DNA of 64,000 nt from positions 1-64,000 of the forward strand of contig NZ_QMHO01000011.1 of assembly GCF_003313505.1 (NCBI RefSeq), given 5' to 3'. Below, piece by piece: positions 24,381 through 33,008 of this stretch. The DNA is from Pedobacter nanyangensis. GTDB lineage: Bacteria > Bacteroidota > Bacteroidia > Sphingobacteriales > Sphingobacteriaceae. The position numbers and the translations under genes are program-made. The stretch's first letter is position 1; the number at the start of each line of letters is the position of its first letter. Under the pieces are notes generated by a model. The model was not told where the DNA came from. It saw nothing but the letters and a program-made list of their open reading frames with translations, and made no database searches.

Positions 24381-24483
24381 ATGGAAAACAAAACCCCAAA
24401 AAAAGACATCAAAAAATTGAAGATTACCAACAGGATTAATAATATATGTGATCCTTTCTCTCATTATTCTAATCTATAATTAA
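24381..24483 (+). pseudogene. Frameshifted tiny membrane-peptide gene, second copy
   Basis: ATG at 24381 opens a lysine-rich stretch (MENKTPKKDIKKLKI) and then a poor frame ending at 24477-24479. Shifting by one base in the ACCAACAGG region gives TGLIIYVILSLIILIYN and a stop at 24481, that is, a single membrane helix like that of the 40-aa peptide at 22838. It lies 24 bp after the second CPBP copy, matching the 25-bp gap of the first cassette. The call rests on position and hydrophobic pattern. Confidence 0.45.
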
Positions 24484-24499
24484 CGATAAGATCTCGCCT

Positions 24500-24572
24500 A
24501 AGGTTGGTGTGATCAACAATCAGCTAACTCTTTGCGTGGTATAGTGATAAGCATAATCACAAGAAAAAAGCA
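24500..24572 (+). repeat. Peptide-locus repeat block, copy 2
   Basis: Diverged copy of the block at 22976-23049, ending in the same CACAAGAAAAA. The perfect hairpin of copy 1 is reduced to GTGAT/ATCAC. No leader-peptide sequence follows it. The rest of the 24357-24668 gap holds only the frameshifted peptide gene and the terminator at 24620. Confidence 0.55.
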
Positions 24573-24619
24573 AGAACTTAATAGAAGTTACAACGGTTTC
24601 AATACCGTATCAAACAAAA

Positions 24620-24639
24620 AGCCCCGCAATTGCGGGGCT
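24620..24639 (-). terminator. Terminator of the zinc-ribbon/Nif3 unit
   Basis: AGCCCCGCAA and its inverted copy TTGCGGGGCT form a perfect 20-bp palindrome; on the minus strand it is followed by TTTTTG. It lies 30 bases after the stop of the zinc-ribbon gene. Confidence 0.85.
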
Positions 24640-24668
24640 AATTTTATATTTGGTTGGTTGGATACTAA

Positions 24669-25412
24669 TTAAGCTTCTGCCAATTCGTGCGTTAAAGCCT
24701 CATCAACCAAGATACGGCCGCAGTGCTCGCAAACGATTACTTTTTTGCGCTGACGGATATCTAACTGGCGTTGAGGTGGGATTTTGTTGAAGCAACCTGA
24801 GCAAGAATCTCTATCGATAGTTACTACCGCTAAACCGTTCACGGCATTTTTTCTCAATCTGTTGTAAGCAAACAACAAACGTTCTTCGATGTTTTCTTGG
24901 GCTTTTTCAGCCTTTTTCAACAAAGCTTGCTCTTCTTTTTCCGTTTCAGCCGTGATGGTTTCCAGTTCAGTTTTCTTGGCTTCTAAATCACCTTTTCTTA
25001 AGTCAAGGTTGGCCTTGGCTTTCTCGTAAATTTCAGTCTTATTGTTAATCTCGAAACCAAACTCCCTGATCTTTTTCTCACTTACCTGAATATCTAAGTT
25101 TTGGATTTCAACCTCTTTGGTCAAGGCATCGTACTCGCGGTTGTTTTTTACATCCTTAAGTTGTGTATCGTATTTTTTGATCAAGTTTTGAGCTTCCTTG
25201 ATCATGTTTTTACGATTTACAATAGCATCTTCCGTATCATCCAACTCTGCTTTGATCTTTTGGATACGGGTTTCCAAACCAGCTACCTCATCTTCCAAAT
25301 CGGCAACCTCAATTGGCAATTCACCTCTAATTTGGCGTATTTTATCAATCTTGGTATGTATGTTTTGTAATTCGTATAAAGCCTTTAGCTTCTGCTCTAC
25401 TGTTTGTTCCAT
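24669..25412 (-). CDS. Coiled-coil protein with C-terminal C4 zinc ribbon
   Basis: 247 aa. Residues 10-180 are a nearly continuous heptad-rich coiled coil. The C-terminus carries two CxxC pairs, CSGCFNKIPPQ and CEHCGRIL, forming a zinc ribbon of the PF02591 type. Members are soluble and thought to bind nucleic acid or act as adaptors; the exact role is unknown. Its ATG overlaps the stop of the Nif3-like gene by one base (TAATG), so the two are translationally coupled. This pairing is common in Bacteroidota. Confidence 0.9.
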   Translation of the reverse strand: MEQTVEQKLKALYELQNIHTKIDKIRQIRGELPIEVADLEDEVAGLETRIQKIKAELDDTEDAIVNRKNMIKEAQNLIKKYDTQLKDVKNNREYDALTKEVEIQNLDIQVSEKKIREFGFEINNKTEIYEKAKANLDLRKGDLEAKKTELETITAETEKEEQALLKKAEKAQENIEERLLFAYNRLRKNAVNGLAVVTIDRDSCSGCFNKIPPQRQLDIRQRKKVIVCEHCGRILVDEALTHELAEA

Positions 25413-26509
25413 TAAATGAAATAATTTATGGGGTTTGTGTTATGCTCCGTTAAACGGATTGCAAAGTTAGGAAATTTTTCTTGAATATTATCTATCAACA
25501 AATTAGATGTAAATTGTTCACTTTCAAAATGTCCGATGTCCACAATCACGATTTTGTCTTCGGCGTCAAAAAATTCATGGTACTTAAAGTCGGCCGTTAC
25601 AAAAGCATCGGCCCCTGCCGCAATGGCATTTTTCAACAGAAAACTTCCCGAACCACCACATACAGCAACACGCCTTATTTTTTGGGGCAATAGGCCAGTG
25701 TGCCTCAATACCCTGGCATCCATTTGGGTTTTCACCAAACGCAGAAATTCTGCACCGTCCATTTCTTCGGGCAAGTCCCCAACCATACCCGAACCTACAT
25801 TTTGCAGTTGGTTATCCAAAGCATAAATATCGTAAGCTACTTCTTCGTAAGGATGATTTTCAAACAAAGCCGACAACAACCTGCGTTCGTCTTGTACCTT
25901 AAAGATGACTTCGATACGGGTTTCATGGGCATATTCCCTCACGCCAGCCGTACCTAAGGTTGGGTTCGATTGCTCGTCGCCCTTAAACGTACCCACGCCT
26001 TCTAGGTTAAAACTGCAATCGCTGTAATGACTGATATTGCCCCCACCTGCGGCAAACAGGGCATTACGCAGTTGTTCGGCATCTTTATGCTCGCAAAACG
26101 TAACCAGTTTTTTCAGGAGGCCCGATTTGGGCACCAAAATTTTGGCGTTCTCCACGCCCAAGCGTTCACAGATTTTGGCGTTCACACCATTCGAAACGCT
26201 ATCTAAATTGGTATGTGCGGCATATAGGGCAATGTTGTTTTTGATGGCCTTCATCACCACCCGTTCCACATAGTTTTTGCCATTCAGTTTCTTCAGTCCT
26301 TTAAACACGATGGGATGATGGGAAATGATCAGATTGCAGTTCTTTTCTATGGCTTCGTCAACAATCTTCTCGGTACAGTCCAGCGAAACCAAAGCGGCGT
26401 GGATTTCATCATCCGGGCTTCCCACAATCAAACCAGAGTTGTCGTAGTCTTCCTGGTAGTTGAGCGGCGCCCATTGTTCTAAACTTTCAATTAGATTCTT
26501 TAATTTCAT
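25412..26509 (-). CDS. Nif3-like dinuclear metal-centre protein (GTP cyclohydrolase 1 type 2 homologue)
   Basis: A 365-aa member of the Nif3/YbgI family. Metal ligands are visible in NLIISHHPIVFKGLK (His64, His65) and near the C-terminus in DIGHFESEQ. The middle third (about 130-240) contains the PII-like insert found in longer family members such as the Bacillus YqfO type. Proteins are annotated as GTP cyclohydrolase 1 type 2, but true activity is uncertain. It is the first gene of a two-gene operon with the zinc-ribbon protein. Confidence 0.93.
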   Translation of the reverse strand: MKLKNLIESLEQWAPLNYQEDYDNSGLIVGSPDDEIHAALVSLDCTEKIVDEAIEKNCNLIISHHPIVFKGLKKLNGKNYVERVVMKAIKNNIALYAAHTNLDSVSNGVNAKICERLGVENAKILVPKSGLLKKLVTFCEHKDAEQLRNALFAAGGGNISHYSDCSFNLEGVGTFKGDEQSNPTLGTAGVREYAHETRIEVIFKVQDERRLLSALFENHPYEEVAYDIYALDNQLQNVGSGMVGDLPEEMDGAEFLRLVKTQMDARVLRHTGLLPQKIRRVAVCGGSGSFLLKNAIAAGADAFVTADFKYHEFFDAEDKIVIVDIGHFESEQFTSNLLIDNIQEKFPNFAIRLTEHNTNPINYFI

Positions 26510-26725
26510 TGGTTAAAGTTAACCATAAGCTTTTAATTAAAACATATCCGCTTCCTCTAATAATTGAGGTTGTTCGTCAAAAGCTGTATGTCTATGTGGT
26601 TCAACAGGAACATAAAATCACACAGACACATGGGGCATAGTAGTTAAAGATTGCTTTGCCGAGGAATAGAAATAGGTGCGACTAAGCCATCTCAATACAT
26701 AAATTTATTTTGAGCGAGCAAATTG

Positions 26726-26733
26726 TATCTTTG
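26726..26733 (+). promoter_or_regulatory. -7 element TATCTTTG upstream of the 7TMR-DISM gene
   Basis: TATCTTTG fits the Bacteroidota TAnnTTTG consensus and is 63 bases upstream of the preferred start at 26797. No well-spaced -33 TTG was found. The remaining part of the 26510-26796 gap shows no gene. Confidence 0.45.
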
Positions 26734-26796
26734 ACACTAAGGAGATAAGTTTTCGCATGTTCATCATGCTCACGCTTGTTACACCAAACCAAATTA

Positions 26797-28701
26797 ATGA
26801 GAAATTCAATTCTGTTCCACCTCAAACTGTTTCTTTTGCAAGCGGCCTTTTTTACTGCTTTTGGAAACGCTTTTGCCCAAAAAACTGTGTGGATCACAGA
26901 AAACACCAAACAGCATATCTTCTCCTTTAAGGAAATTGAACAGCTCGAAGACCCTACTGGCAAGCTAACTTTCGAGGACGTTTTATTACCACAGCATGTA
27001 CATTCCTTTAAGCCAAGCGTTTCGAGCACGCCTAAAAAAACCAACAAAGCCGCGGTGCATTGGTACAGAATTTCCATCGATCAAAAAGAGCCACTTAATA
27101 AGAGCTTTTTGTTAGAGTTTTTTGACCAGACGATTGACGATATTGTGGCCTATATCCCCAATCAGCAGGGCGGCTACCACAGTTTGTCCTTAGGTGATCG
27201 TTATTCGTTTGACCAGCGGCCCTTGCTGCACAAAAATTTTGAAATTCTGCTCGAAAATATTCCCAACCAAAAAAGAACCTTCTATTTTAGAATACAATCG
27301 CAGCAAAGCGCTGATGTGATATTGGTTTTGCGTTCTGTACCTTGGTTTATCCAATATGCCACCACCGAATATTTCTCTTTTGGTGTGTTTTATGGCATGA
27401 TCGCCATTTTCAGCTTTTACAACCTGCTAATGTTTGTTTACATCAGGCAACGGCAGTATCTGTATTACGTTTTCTACAACATTAGCATAGCCATTTACGA
27501 GATGAGTGCCGATGGCATAGCCTACCAGTTTTTTTGGCCCAATAGTCCACATTGGAATCAAATTGCCTATGCGGTTGCCCTGTGTGCCGCCAGTGTTTTT
27601 GCACTGTTGTTTTCGCAACGGCTTTTGCAGGTAAAAGAGAAAGCTCCTTCCTTACATCGCCTTATTAATCTGGTAATTATTTTAAGGATTGCTTTGTTTA
27701 TAATTTCATTCTTCTTTAACCAAGATCTGTTCAAATACAAAGTTCTTGAAATTATTCCGTTAACGCTTGCCTACGGAACCGGCATTTACATCTATTTAAA
27801 AGGCTACAAGCCTGCAAGGTATTTTGTGTTGGGCTATAGCTTTTTATTTTGCGGTTTCTTGCTCAAATTTCTCATTTCGGTTGGTTTCGACTGGTTCAAC
27901 GTTAGTGCCTTAAGCTATTATGGGCTAAGCATCAGTTTTGTATTGGAAATGATGTTTCTTTCTTTAGCCATTGGCGATAAGGTGCGATGGTTAAAGCAGC
28001 AAAAGGACTTGGCACAGCAGGAAACCATTAAACAGATGGGCATTAACGCTGAGCTTAAGGACAATCTTAATAAGGAACTGGAGAGAAAAGTTGCCGAGCG
28101 AACCAGGGAGGTATTTGAAAAATCGGCGGTAATTGAGGCCCAAAACATACAGCTTACGGAATCGAATCGTCGTTTGGCCCAACAGGCAGAAGAAATTAGT
28201 AAGATGAATGCGCTGCTCGCCAACGACAACCAGGAGCTTAAAGTGGATATTGAAAAGGTGACCCGAGCACGGGTGATGTCGACCCAAGTAGGCTTTGAGG
28301 AGTTCAGTAAAATTTATCCCGACAAGGAAAGCTGTTTTGCATTTTTGGCCACCTTAAAATGGAGTAACGGCTATCAATGTAAAAAATGTGGCACCAGCGA
28401 TTATATTCCTGGTCATACCTCCCATAGCCGGCGTTGTAAAAAATGTGGTTATGAAGAGTCGGTACTGATTGATACCATCTTTCAAAATAGCCGCATCTCC
28501 ATTACCAAATCCTTCTATATGGTTTTTCTCATCTATTCTTCCCAAGGGAAAATTTCTTCGCACAAGCTTTCCGAAATTTTGGGCATTAGGCAAAACACTT
28601 GCTTAAACTATGGCCACAAAATCAAAAAAGTGATGGAAAGCCGGAAAAAAGAGCTGAAAAATGCAGGCGACATGGGCTGGAGCAGGCTCGTTATTAGCTA
28701 A
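26797..28701 (+). CDS. 7TMR-DISM membrane sensor fused to an IS1595-transposase-like zinc ribbon
   Basis: 634 aa from Met at 26797, which opens a clear signal peptide ending FGNAFAQ. About 30-170 form the extracellular 7TMR-DISMED2-like sensor domain, 190-390 seven membrane spans, and 400-485 a charged coiled coil. The C-terminal 146 residues look like the N-terminal part of IS1595/ISXO2 transposases: EEFSKIYPDKESCFAFLATL, a zinc ribbon with Cys528, Cys531, Cys547 and Cys550, SVLIDTIFQNSRI, then a helix-turn-helix-like ISSHKLSEILGIRQNTCLNY. The transposase DDE catalytic domain is absent. Most relatives carry a histidine kinase, cyclase or LuxR output. This one may be a membrane-tethered DNA-binding regulator. 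An upstream TTG (26776) was rejected because it precedes the signal peptide. Confidence 0.88.
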   Translation: MRNSILFHLKLFLLQAAFFTAFGNAFAQKTVWITENTKQHIFSFKEIEQLEDPTGKLTFEDVLLPQHVHSFKPSVSSTPKKTNKAAVHWYRISIDQKEPLNKSFLLEFFDQTIDDIVAYIPNQQGGYHSLSLGDRYSFDQRPLLHKNFEILLENIPNQKRTFYFRIQSQQSADVILVLRSVPWFIQYATTEYFSFGVFYGMIAIFSFYNLLMFVYIRQRQYLYYVFYNISIAIYEMSADGIAYQFFWPNSPHWNQIAYAVALCAASVFALLFSQRLLQVKEKAPSLHRLINLVIILRIALFIISFFFNQDLFKYKVLEIIPLTLAYGTGIYIYLKGYKPARYFVLGYSFLFCGFLLKFLISVGFDWFNVSALSYYGLSISFVLEMMFLSLAIGDKVRWLKQQKDLAQQETIKQMGINAELKDNLNKELERKVAERTREVFEKSAVIEAQNIQLTESNRRLAQQAEEISKMNALLANDNQELKVDIEKVTRARVMSTQVGFEEFSKIYPDKESCFAFLATLKWSNGYQCKKCGTSDYIPGHTSHSRRCKKCGYEESVLIDTIFQNSRISITKSFYMVFLIYSSQGKISSHKLSEILGIRQNTCLNYGHKIKKVMESRKKELKNAGDMGWSRLVIS

Positions 28702-29071
28702 AATTCGAAAAAAATCACTTAGGTACTCAAACGTATCAACCACCTTTACGCATTTTGGCCAAAAAACTTGCTTAGCACCAGCTTTGGCAAGGAATTTCAT
28801 TTGCTGAGCTTTCGGCATCAAAACGTATCAAAACCAACACAACAATCTGTATTACAGTTATTTAATTAAAAATTTAAAACCAAAATACTTGGTTTTTAGC
28901 GATAGTTTATTCTACTTTGCATCAAGCAATGGCAAAAAAAAGCCTTCAAAAGCAACATTAATCTAACCAAATACAAACCCTAAATACGCCCTTGTCCGTA
29001 AAACTTAAATCATGATTTACGGGCATGCGGCAAAATCCAAAAAACACCAAATATTCCATCATTAGTAAAAT
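28702..29071. other. 370-bp intergenic region with a repeated 11-mer and a small hairpin
   Basis: No gene is supported here. AAACGTATCAA occurs twice, at 28729-28739 and 28821-28831, and CCGTAAA (28996-29002) pairs with TTTACGG (29016-29022). These could be regulatory sites for the GH30 pair that starts at 29072. No clear TAnnTTTG promoter was found. Confidence 0.4.
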
Positions 29072-30508
29072 ATGTATCAAGCCAACCTATTTACCTTAGT
29101 ACTCGCTTTTCTACTCGTTTGTACAGATCAGCCAAGGAACAGCACCAAACAAGCGGAGAAGTTCACCACCGCAGAGCACACCAATCTGCGGATCAGCAAT
29201 GAGGGCAAGCTCAATTTTACCCCTTACAGCCAACCGTTGGAAACCGAGCCTACGGTATTCATCAACACCAATAAAACTTTTCAAACCATGGTAGGCATAG
29301 GCGGAGCCATTACGGATGCTTCTGCCGAAGTTTTTGCCAAACTACCTGTGGAGCAGCAAAAAGAATTTTTAATGGCTTACTATGACAAAGAAAAAGGTAT
29401 TGGCTACAATTTATTGCGCACCAACATCAACAGCTGCGATTTTTCTTCAAGCAGTTACACTTATGTGAAAGAAGGCGATAAAGAATTAAAGACTTTCAAC
29501 ATCGCTCCTGATGAGCAGTTCAAAATTCCTTTGATTAAAAAGGCCATTGCTGCCGCAGGCGGAAAACTAACGACCTACGTGAGCCCTTGGTCGCCACCAG
29601 CTTTTATGAAAACCAACAACAGCATGTTACAAGGCGGTAAACTAAAAGCCGAATACCAGCAGGCCTGGGCCAATTATTACCTCAAATTCATCCAGGAATA
29701 CGAGAAAAGGAATATTCCTATCTGGGGGCTGACCATGCAAAATGAACCCATGGCTAAGCAAAGATGGGAATCGTGTATATATACGGCAGAGGAAGAAAGG
29801 GATTTCATTAAAAATTACTTAGGCCCAACGCTGCATAAATCGGGCATGGCCAACAAAAAGCTCATTGCTTGGGACCACAACCGAGATTTGATCTATCACA
29901 GAGCCAGCACTATTTTGAACGATCCACAGGCCGCAAAATATGTTTGGGGCATTGGTTTCCACTGGTATGAAACTTGGACAGGCAGTAAAATGCAATTCGA
30001 TAATCTACGAAAAGTGAATGAAAGCTTTCCAGATAAGCAATTGATTTTCACCGAAGGCTGTAAAGAAAAATTTAGCCTAGACAGCATCAATAATTGGTCT
30101 TTAGGCGAGCGATATGGCCATTCGATGATTAATGATTTTAACAACGGAACTGCTGCATGGACCGACTGGAACATCCTTTTAGATGAAAAAGGAGGCCCAA
30201 ACCATGTGCAGAATTATTGCTTTGCGCCTATTCATGCCGACACCCGCACGGGAAAGTTGATTTACACCAATGCTTATTACTACCTGGGGCATTTCTCTAA
30301 ATTCATTAAGCCCGGCGCTAAACGCATCATCACTTCCTCTACCAGAGATATTTTACAAACTTCGGGTTTCCTTAATCCTGATGGCAAAATTGTGGTGGTG
30401 GTAATGAATACGAGCGATAAAAAGCTCGACTATCAACTATGGTTAAACGGAGAAGTGGCTAAAACACAAAGCCAGCCACATTCTATCAGCACTTTTATTG
30501 TCAATTAA
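29072..30508 (+). CDS. GH30-family glycoside hydrolase (glucosylceramidase/beta-1,6-glucanase type), copy A
   Basis: 478 aa. The N-terminus has a hydrophobic signal ending in LLVC, possibly a weak lipobox (Cys17). The GH30 (beta/alpha)8 domain shows GIGGAITDASA, LRTNINSCDFS, SPWSPPAFMKTN, the acid/base Glu225 in TMQNEP and the nucleophile Glu328 in FTEGC. A C-terminal beta domain ends in STFIVN. GH30 enzymes of Bacteroidota commonly cleave beta-1,6-glucan or related glucosides. A second GH30 gene follows after a short gap. No SusC/SusD pair is beside them, so this is not a full polysaccharide utilisation locus. Confidence 0.92.
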   Translation: MYQANLFTLVLAFLLVCTDQPRNSTKQAEKFTTAEHTNLRISNEGKLNFTPYSQPLETEPTVFINTNKTFQTMVGIGGAITDASAEVFAKLPVEQQKEFLMAYYDKEKGIGYNLLRTNINSCDFSSSSYTYVKEGDKELKTFNIAPDEQFKIPLIKKAIAAAGGKLTTYVSPWSPPAFMKTNNSMLQGGKLKAEYQQAWANYYLKFIQEYEKRNIPIWGLTMQNEPMAKQRWESCIYTAEEERDFIKNYLGPTLHKSGMANKKLIAWDHNRDLIYHRASTILNDPQAAKYVWGIGFHWYETWTGSKMQFDNLRKVNESFPDKQLIFTEGCKEKFSLDSINNWSLGERYGHSMINDFNNGTAAWTDWNILLDEKGGPNHVQNYCFAPIHADTRTGKLIYTNAYYYLGHFSKFIKPGAKRIITSSTRDILQTSGFLNPDGKIVVVVMNTSDKKLDYQLWLNGEVAKTQSQPHSISTFIVN

Positions 30509-30532
30509 TTAACGCACTATTTGAACACCCCG

Positions 30533-31912
30533 ATGAAGAAATCCTTTATCTTGACCTTGAGCTGCCTTTGCTGGGGCAGCTTACAGGCTCAAAAGCAACC
30601 CCAAGTTTGGCTTACCGATGTGCAGCAAAACATTCTGTTTGTACAGCAAACTAACGCACCAGAGCACGTAGCCACTGGCGAGCATACCATTAGCATAGAT
30701 CCCAGTAAAACTTACCAGCGTATAGATGGTTTTGGCTATACGCTTACCGGCGGAAGTGCGCAACATTTACTTGCCATGGAAAAATTGGCCCGCAAAGCGA
30801 TTTTAACCGAGCTATTTGCGACCGACAAAAATAATATCGGCACCAGTTACCTTCGTTTGAGCATTGGCGCATCTGACCTTAATGAGCGGGTGTTTTCGTA
30901 CAACGATTTACCAGAAGGTGAAACCGATTTATTGATGAACAAGTTTGACTTGGGGCCCGATAAAAAGGACATTGTTCCAGTATTGAAGGAAATCCTGGCC
31001 ATTAACCCAAAAATCAAGCTCATGGGATCACCTTGGTCGCCACCAGCTTGGATGAAAACCAACAACGCAACCAAAGGTGGCAGCCTAAAACCCGAATTTT
31101 ATGATGCCTATGCTTTGTATTTTGTTAAATATATCCAAGCGATGAAAGCAAATGGGATCACCATTGATGCCATCACCGTACAAAACGAGCCCTTGCATCC
31201 AGGTAACAATCCAAGTTTGCTAATGCTTGCCGCAGACCAGGCCATTTTTGTGAAAAAGCATTTAGGTCCTGCCTTCAAGCAGCATAAAATCAATACCAAA
31301 ATCATCATTTACGATCACAATGCCGATAGGCCCGACTATCCGATCAGTATTTTGGATGATCCTGAAGCTAAGCCTTACATCGATGGTTCCGCTTTTCACT
31401 TATACGGCGGTAAAATTGAAGCTTTAAGCAAGGTGCATGAAGCACATCCTGACAAGAATATTTATTTTACCGAGCAATGGGTAGGTGCCCCGGGGAACAT
31501 GGCCGGTGATTTTCCATTTCATGTGAAGCACCTCATAATTGGCGCCACCAGAAACTGGGCAAAAACCGTATTGGAATGGAACCTGGCGGCAGATGGGAAC
31601 TACAAACCACATACGCCCGGTGGTTGCGACAGGTGCCTGGGAGCCATCACCATTGAAGGCAATAAAGTGACCAGAAATCCAGCCTACTACATTATTGCAC
31701 AGGCCGCAAAGTTTGTAAGACCCGGTTCGGTTAGGATTGCTTCGAATGAAATTGATGGATTGGCCAACGTGGCTTTTAAAACGCCAGAAGGTAAAACGGT
31801 TCTGATTGTACTGAATACCGGAAAAGCGCAAAAGGCGTTTTCAGTTGCACTTAAAAATGAAAGAACTCCTTATTCCCTAGCCCCTAACGCAGCCGCTACG
31901 TTGGTGTGGTAG
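30533..31912 (+). CDS. GH30-family glycoside hydrolase, copy B
   Basis: 459 aa from Met at 30533, with a signal peptide ending SLQAQ. The fold signatures are IDGFGYTLTGGSA, SYLRLSIGASDL, GSPWSPPAWMKTN, the acid/base Glu219 in VQNEP and nucleophile Glu314 in YFTEQW. It shares the family but not close sequence with copy A, so the two probably differ in linkage preference or act in succession. The longer TTG start at 30521 adds four residues before the signal peptide and is less likely. Co-transcription with copy A is likely from the 24-bp gap. Confidence 0.92.
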   Translation: MKKSFILTLSCLCWGSLQAQKQPQVWLTDVQQNILFVQQTNAPEHVATGEHTISIDPSKTYQRIDGFGYTLTGGSAQHLLAMEKLARKAILTELFATDKNNIGTSYLRLSIGASDLNERVFSYNDLPEGETDLLMNKFDLGPDKKDIVPVLKEILAINPKIKLMGSPWSPPAWMKTNNATKGGSLKPEFYDAYALYFVKYIQAMKANGITIDAITVQNEPLHPGNNPSLLMLAADQAIFVKKHLGPAFKQHKINTKIIIYDHNADRPDYPISILDDPEAKPYIDGSAFHLYGGKIEALSKVHEAHPDKNIYFTEQWVGAPGNMAGDFPFHVKHLIIGATRNWAKTVLEWNLAADGNYKPHTPGGCDRCLGAITIEGNKVTRNPAYYIIAQAAKFVRPGSVRIASNEIDGLANVAFKTPEGKTVLIVLNTGKAQKAFSVALKNERTPYSLAPNAAATLVW

Positions 31913-31928
31913 TTAATCCGCAAAACTG

Positions 31929-31992
31929 ATGCTGAAATAAATTCAGCATGACGAAGCGTTTATTTAGCGTCACCCTGAATTTATTTCAGGGT
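31929..31992. repeat. REP-like element with two hairpins
   Basis: ATGCTGAA/TTCAGCAT (31929-31949) and ACCCTGAA/TTCAGGGT (31972-31992) form two neighbouring hairpins sharing the CTGAA..TTCAG theme. Elements of this look are scattered between genes in Sphingobacteriaceae genomes. It lies just after the GH30 copy B. Confidence 0.6.
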
Positions 31993-32052
31993 CAGCCATA
32001 CGTCAAACAATTGCCGGCTATATAATAATCGAAATCGAGTTATTAAAAACAG

Positions 32053-32085
32053 AACAGCCCATTAGTTTAAAGCTAATGGGCTGTT
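32053..32085. terminator. Bidirectional terminator between GH30 copy B and TM2 gene
   Basis: A perfect 13-bp stem, AACAGCCCATTAG (32053-32065) with CTAATGGGCTGTT (32073-32085), lies between convergent genes. A-rich and T-containing flanks fit use in both directions. Confidence 0.8.
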
Positions 32086-32104
32086 ATATTGATGTAGATG
32101 AAGC

Positions 32105-32464
32105 CTAAAAGTTGCTCATTCTAACCATTTGCATGCTTTCGAAAACCATGCGTTGGTTATGTTCAAAGGCTAAGGTTTTATGGTTAACAATGTCGATGAT
32201 CGAACCGATAAAACAAAGTCCAGCAGTAAGCAGGTACAAAATGCCCATGCCAATTTGGCCAATGATAAAGCGTTGTAAACCGGGCACCAAAAACAACCCA
32301 ATGATACAGAACAACAACATATCGCTTGGATTTTTACGCTTTCCAGAGTAAATCATCAAGAAAGTGCGCAATTGTTGCTCGTTTAAACCTTGTGTGGCAG
32401 ATTGTAAGTATGAATATTCTTGTGGGGTGATGCCTGGCAATGACATGAAATTTTGATCGAACAT
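32105..32464 (-). CDS. TM2-domain membrane protein
   Basis: 119 aa. Two membrane helices separated by a short turn (about 49-95; LLFCIIGLFLVPGLQRF and GILYLLTAGLCFIGSI) match the TM2 domain. The N-terminal 48 residues are soluble and predicted helical. The gene directly follows the DUF2752 gene with a 2-base gap, a pairing frequent in Bacteroidota. No function is established. Confidence 0.85.
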   Translation of the reverse strand: MFDQNFMSLPGITPQEYSYLQSATQGLNEQQLRTFLMIYSGKRKNPSDMLLFCIIGLFLVPGLQRFIIGQIGMGILYLLTAGLCFIGSIIDIVNHKTLAFEHNQRMVFESMQMVRMSNF

Positions 32465-32466
32465 GG

Positions 32467-32775
32467 CTAAATCTCCTTATATTTTAAATGCTTGTTTTGT
32501 TTAATAATTAATTGTTTACCTAACTGATAAATGCGGTAGAGGATAATTAGCAAGGCCGGAATGCCAAACCAATGATGCCTGAAACTCGCTTCAAAATCAG
32601 CGTTAAAAATGGCCGTGATTGATCTTCCCAAACCACACCCCGGACACCAATCGAAACCTAGATTTGCCAAAGGACATAAGGTGAAATGATGCTCGTGAGG
32701 ATTAGCAGTGGCCAGTAACGTTAGTGCTAAAACCCAAAACACAATTTCTGCATATTTTCCTTTATTACTTATCAT
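32467..32775 (-). CDS. DUF2752 membrane protein
   Basis: 102 aa with two membrane spans. The DUF2752 signature CPGCGLGRS is at about 43-51, preceded by FTLCPLANLGFDW. The family is small, membrane-bound and of unknown function. It is the first of a two-gene unit with the TM2 protein. The 233-bp gap upstream to mfd holds the mfd promoter element and no gene. Confidence 0.88.
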   Translation of the reverse strand: MISNKGKYAEIVFWVLALTLLATANPHEHHFTLCPLANLGFDWCPGCGLGRSITAIFNADFEASFRHHWFGIPALLIILYRIYQLGKQLIIKQNKHLKYKEI

Positions 32776-32996
32776 TTGTTCCGCATTTTGTAATATTAAG
32801 AAACAATAATAAGCTTTATGTTACGTGTTATGAAACCAATTTCGACAAACTGGAAATAAATCCCGACCAAACCTAAATTGAATATGATGATTTGATTATT
32901 AGCAAATGAGCGCTATATCAAAAAACTTCCCAACTCCCTGCCTGTCGGCTTTAAAGACTATTTAACAATTTAACAATACAACAATAATACAATGCG

Positions 32997-33004
32997 TATC
33001 TTTG
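32997..33004 (+). promoter_or_regulatory. -7 element TATCTTTG directly before mfd
   Basis: An exact TAnnTTTG match ends only four bases before the GTG start of mfd at 33009. If used, transcription would begin at or just inside the start codon, giving a leaderless or nearly leaderless message. No good TTG -33 box was seen at the expected distance, so the site is a candidate only. Confidence 0.45.
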
Positions 33005-33008
33005 GATA

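Noticed and set aside
26682..27077. 131-codon open frame on the minus strand with several cysteines
   Set aside because: It is antisense to the start of the 7TMR-DISM gene, which has a clear signal peptide and domains; the frame has no protein-like pattern beyond chance.
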